Assembly: GCA_035477595.1 (NCBI GenBank)
Contig: DATIKM010000012.1
Span: 11,265-75,264 of the forward strand
Source: DATIKM01 sp035477595
GTDB lineage: Bacteria; Armatimonadota; Chthonomonadetes; Chthonomonadales; CAJBBX01
Reading direction: 5' to 3'
DNA: 64,000 bases
In this document: positions 63,501 to 64,000 of the stretch, one piece after another
Layout of the letters: the number at the start of each line of letters is the position of its first letter
Numbering within the stretch: the first letter of the stretch is position 1
Notes under the pieces: model-generated
The model's input: the letters and a program-made list of their open reading frames with translations, nothing else
What the model was told of the DNA's origin: nothing
Database searches by the model: none
Translations under genes and position numbers: made by a program

Positions 63501-64000
63501 GGATCGTACAGGGCCTCGTGGTCGGCGTCGGTGAGGCTTGCCGCCCATCCGACAGGGCCCGTTGCACCTTCCTCGAACGAACCGTTCACCAGCGCGGCCC
63601 CCAGCCAGTCGCCAGGCTCCAGCGCGGAGGGGTTCCCCCCGTAGATGTAGTAACGGGCGCGGCCTCCTGCAGGGGCGTCGACGCAGAAGCTGAGCACGTC
63701 GCCCTCGCGGAGGCGCTGGTCTCCTCGGCGCGCGGGCTCCACATCGAAGAGGTACTCAGCGCCGTCCGCGCGGCACACGCGAAGGGTTCGGGCCGCGAGC
63801 CCGGCGAGGTCGACGCCGCCGGGCTGGCGCCCAACTCGGACGGACACCATGCGCCCGGACAGCGCCGTGCCGGGCGGCGCCTGCACGACCACGGGAACGC
63901 GTACGGGCCACCAGCCTCCGCCGGAGAACGAGAGGTCCGTGTGCCAGGGGTCGGCGCCAGCGACGGGCCTCAGGAGGGCAAGCATGCAGAGCAGGCTCGG
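60521..64000 (-). CDS. Multidomain DUF4091-type glycosidase-like protein, 5'-truncated by the window edge
   Basis: At least 1159 aa are visible and the frame is open to the right edge, so the start is missing. The N-terminal end is a signal-like stretch (CMLALLRPVAGAD). A series of beta-sandwich domains follows (WSQSGLRAAPGERWRLRGWV near 190, repeated beta regions to about 650). The last 450 residues hold a barrel-like region (TLYLSDEPHFPVPAVVEDL with a candidate catalytic Glu, EFWGVSWWTHNPWERG) and the DUF4091 signature RLEAVRDGAEDYEYLAAL. DUF4091 proteins occur with glycoside hydrolases of unsettled activity. The beta-sandwiches probably bind glycans. Activity is not assigned. Confidence 0.75.
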   Translation of the reverse strand, partial: PSLLCMLALLRPVAGADPWHTDLSFSGGGWWPVRVPVVVQAPPGTALSGRMVSVRVGRQPGGVDLAGLAARTLRVCRADGAEYLFDVEPARRGDQRLREGDVLSFCVDAPAGGRARYYIYGGNPSALEPGDWLGAALVNGSFEEGATGPVGWAASLTDADHEALYDPAGGREGSACVAHRVRDGAPATWVQWSQSGLRAAPGERWRLRGWVRAEGVAGIAGFYVHVNGARPQLVNRVLDAGSGSYPWREVTAEFDIPEGGETITVGTVLYGTGRAWYDDVSLERLDPTGDAPRVEVGRAERRALVLQPGLTAWRPGAPGAWPVRIDARVRRMDEGGSATGMAAVDIRRALHLLRRVAGPQPHKPRVRAVDAVTGRAVACALVGDHACFEVAQPPWTERRFWVYLSPGGPSSAEEASLALARLAASPANLARDGTFEGAGADAAWPFAVEGGSAGAVETAIEPGGPGGGRCARLTVGPDAPLAWVGRRQLVRGIQPGALYLYAGQISTRGLREGSAALHAHLRTPAGDLVSESPYLSAGAGRTGDTPWTLLSTWFVAPGDCAAVELHLTVRARGTVKHDNVVLLRVRSAVVAAVASSRPEPAGLTAWFENPLVKLFPDDPPRTRTTASLIAARNEREPLVVGIRSGRALQRVVVRLTALRGPGGAVLPAADARRIVTVPVDRPSAYYVSRAPSWRRHTPVGAGVTDGWAGEWPDPLVPLEPFDLPARRTEAVRFEVRAPREARPGVYRGWVEVAASGTRLARLPVAVRVLGFTLPDRPSLRIVYDLRSGPGWIVEGAGEAMLRRWYRLLADHRVSSDTVHPAPVFAHADGRVTMDTTAFDAMARFTLDELGMAHLYTPWLFYALGWAHSPQPIFGLAPRTPAYEAAWREAYRLFVDHVTARGWRDRLTLYLSDEPHFPVPAVVEDLRYVAGLARAVAPDVPIFASTWRPAAGLEGHITKWGVGQYGGFPPDLIAARLQAGDRVWFTTDGQQALDTPYLATERLLPYYCLKYGVTGYEFWGVSWWTHNPWERGWHRFIRQTDDGATFYSVRYPNGDGYLAYPPLPGSEEPVPSIRLEAVRDGAEDYEYLAALQRLIGRARERGLDAREAQRALEGALSLVRIPNAGGLRSTEIMPDPDAVFYARVLVADAIERLRDALGDR

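Overview
The window is about 70% G+C, with dense bacterial-style coding, short intergenic gaps, Shine-Dalgarno (SD) sites before most starts, GTG/TTG starts and many 1-4 nt gene overlaps. No rRNA, tRNA, CRISPR array or insertion sequence was recognised. The mix of high G+C, many unassigned sugar-active hydrolases, Gfo/Idh/MocA oxidoreductases (one with a Tat signal), an OPT-like DUF6785-type membrane protein and a PilX-like secreted protein resembles Armatimonadota or a similar polysaccharide-degrading soil or sediment lineage. That placement is inference; no marker in the window proves it.

Bases 1-7.5 kb are a housekeeping block on the plus strand: xseA (5' end outside the window) - xseB - a response regulator fused to a degenerate nucleotide-cyclase-like domain - maf - rpsB - tsf - pyrH - frr - uppS. 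A good sigma70-type promoter precedes rpsB, and hairpins lie between rpsB and tsf and after frr. Bases 7.6-10.2 kb encode a two-subunit bd-family terminal oxidase whose subunit I carries a C-terminal cytochrome c domain. A small ArsR-family repressor/SdpI pair follows on the minus strand.

From 11 kb on the window is accessory, mostly glycan metabolism. At 11-21.6 kb: an acetyl-xylan-esterase-like hydrolase, three TIM-barrel glycosidase-like proteins around a ferredoxin-nitroreductase, a PLP dehydratase and a family 2 glycosyltransferase. At 21.7-24.3 kb: a selenium/sulfur cluster of a YedE-type transporter, a cysteine desulfurase/selenocysteine lyase-like enzyme and a DUF3343 protein. At 24.5-35.7 kb: a gingipain-like putative peptidase coupled to a serine beta-lactamase-fold hydrolase, an Imm50-like orphan, a GH127 beta-L-arabinofuranosidase with a C-terminal LamG-like domain, an unassigned barrel protein, the DUF6785-type membrane protein, and a decayed remnant of a dipeptide ABC permease.

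At 35.7-46.3 kb: a Gfo/Idh/MocA oxidoreductase plus a URO-D family protein, an asparagine-synthetase-like enzyme lacking Cys2, a sialate O-acetylesterase, a very large unassigned secreted protein and a Tat-exported Gfo/Idh/MocA protein. At 46.3-51.3 kb: a gene-poor stretch, a PilX-like protein with NGN-type repeats, a zinc-ribbon membrane protein and an S9 peptidase. At 51.3-64 kb: a sialidase-fold protein, a HAD phosphatase, and a minus-strand run of a GH38 alpha-mannosidase, GNAT acetyltransferase, small coupled ORF, TldE/PmbA and RhaD-type aldolase, then an ExeA-like AAA ATPase and a multidomain DUF4091 glycosidase running off the right edge.

Taken together the accessory part looks like a set of small transcription units for deacetylating, cleaving and catabolising plant or microbial polysaccharides rich in arabinose, rhamnose, mannose or acylated sugars. 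No regulator, kinase or transporter set complete enough to name a single substrate is present. No single wholly new system is evident. The best leads are the cytochrome-c-containing bd oxidase, the cyclase-response regulator fusion, the solitary TldE with a coupled 98-aa ORF, and the Cys-less asparagine synthetase homologue.
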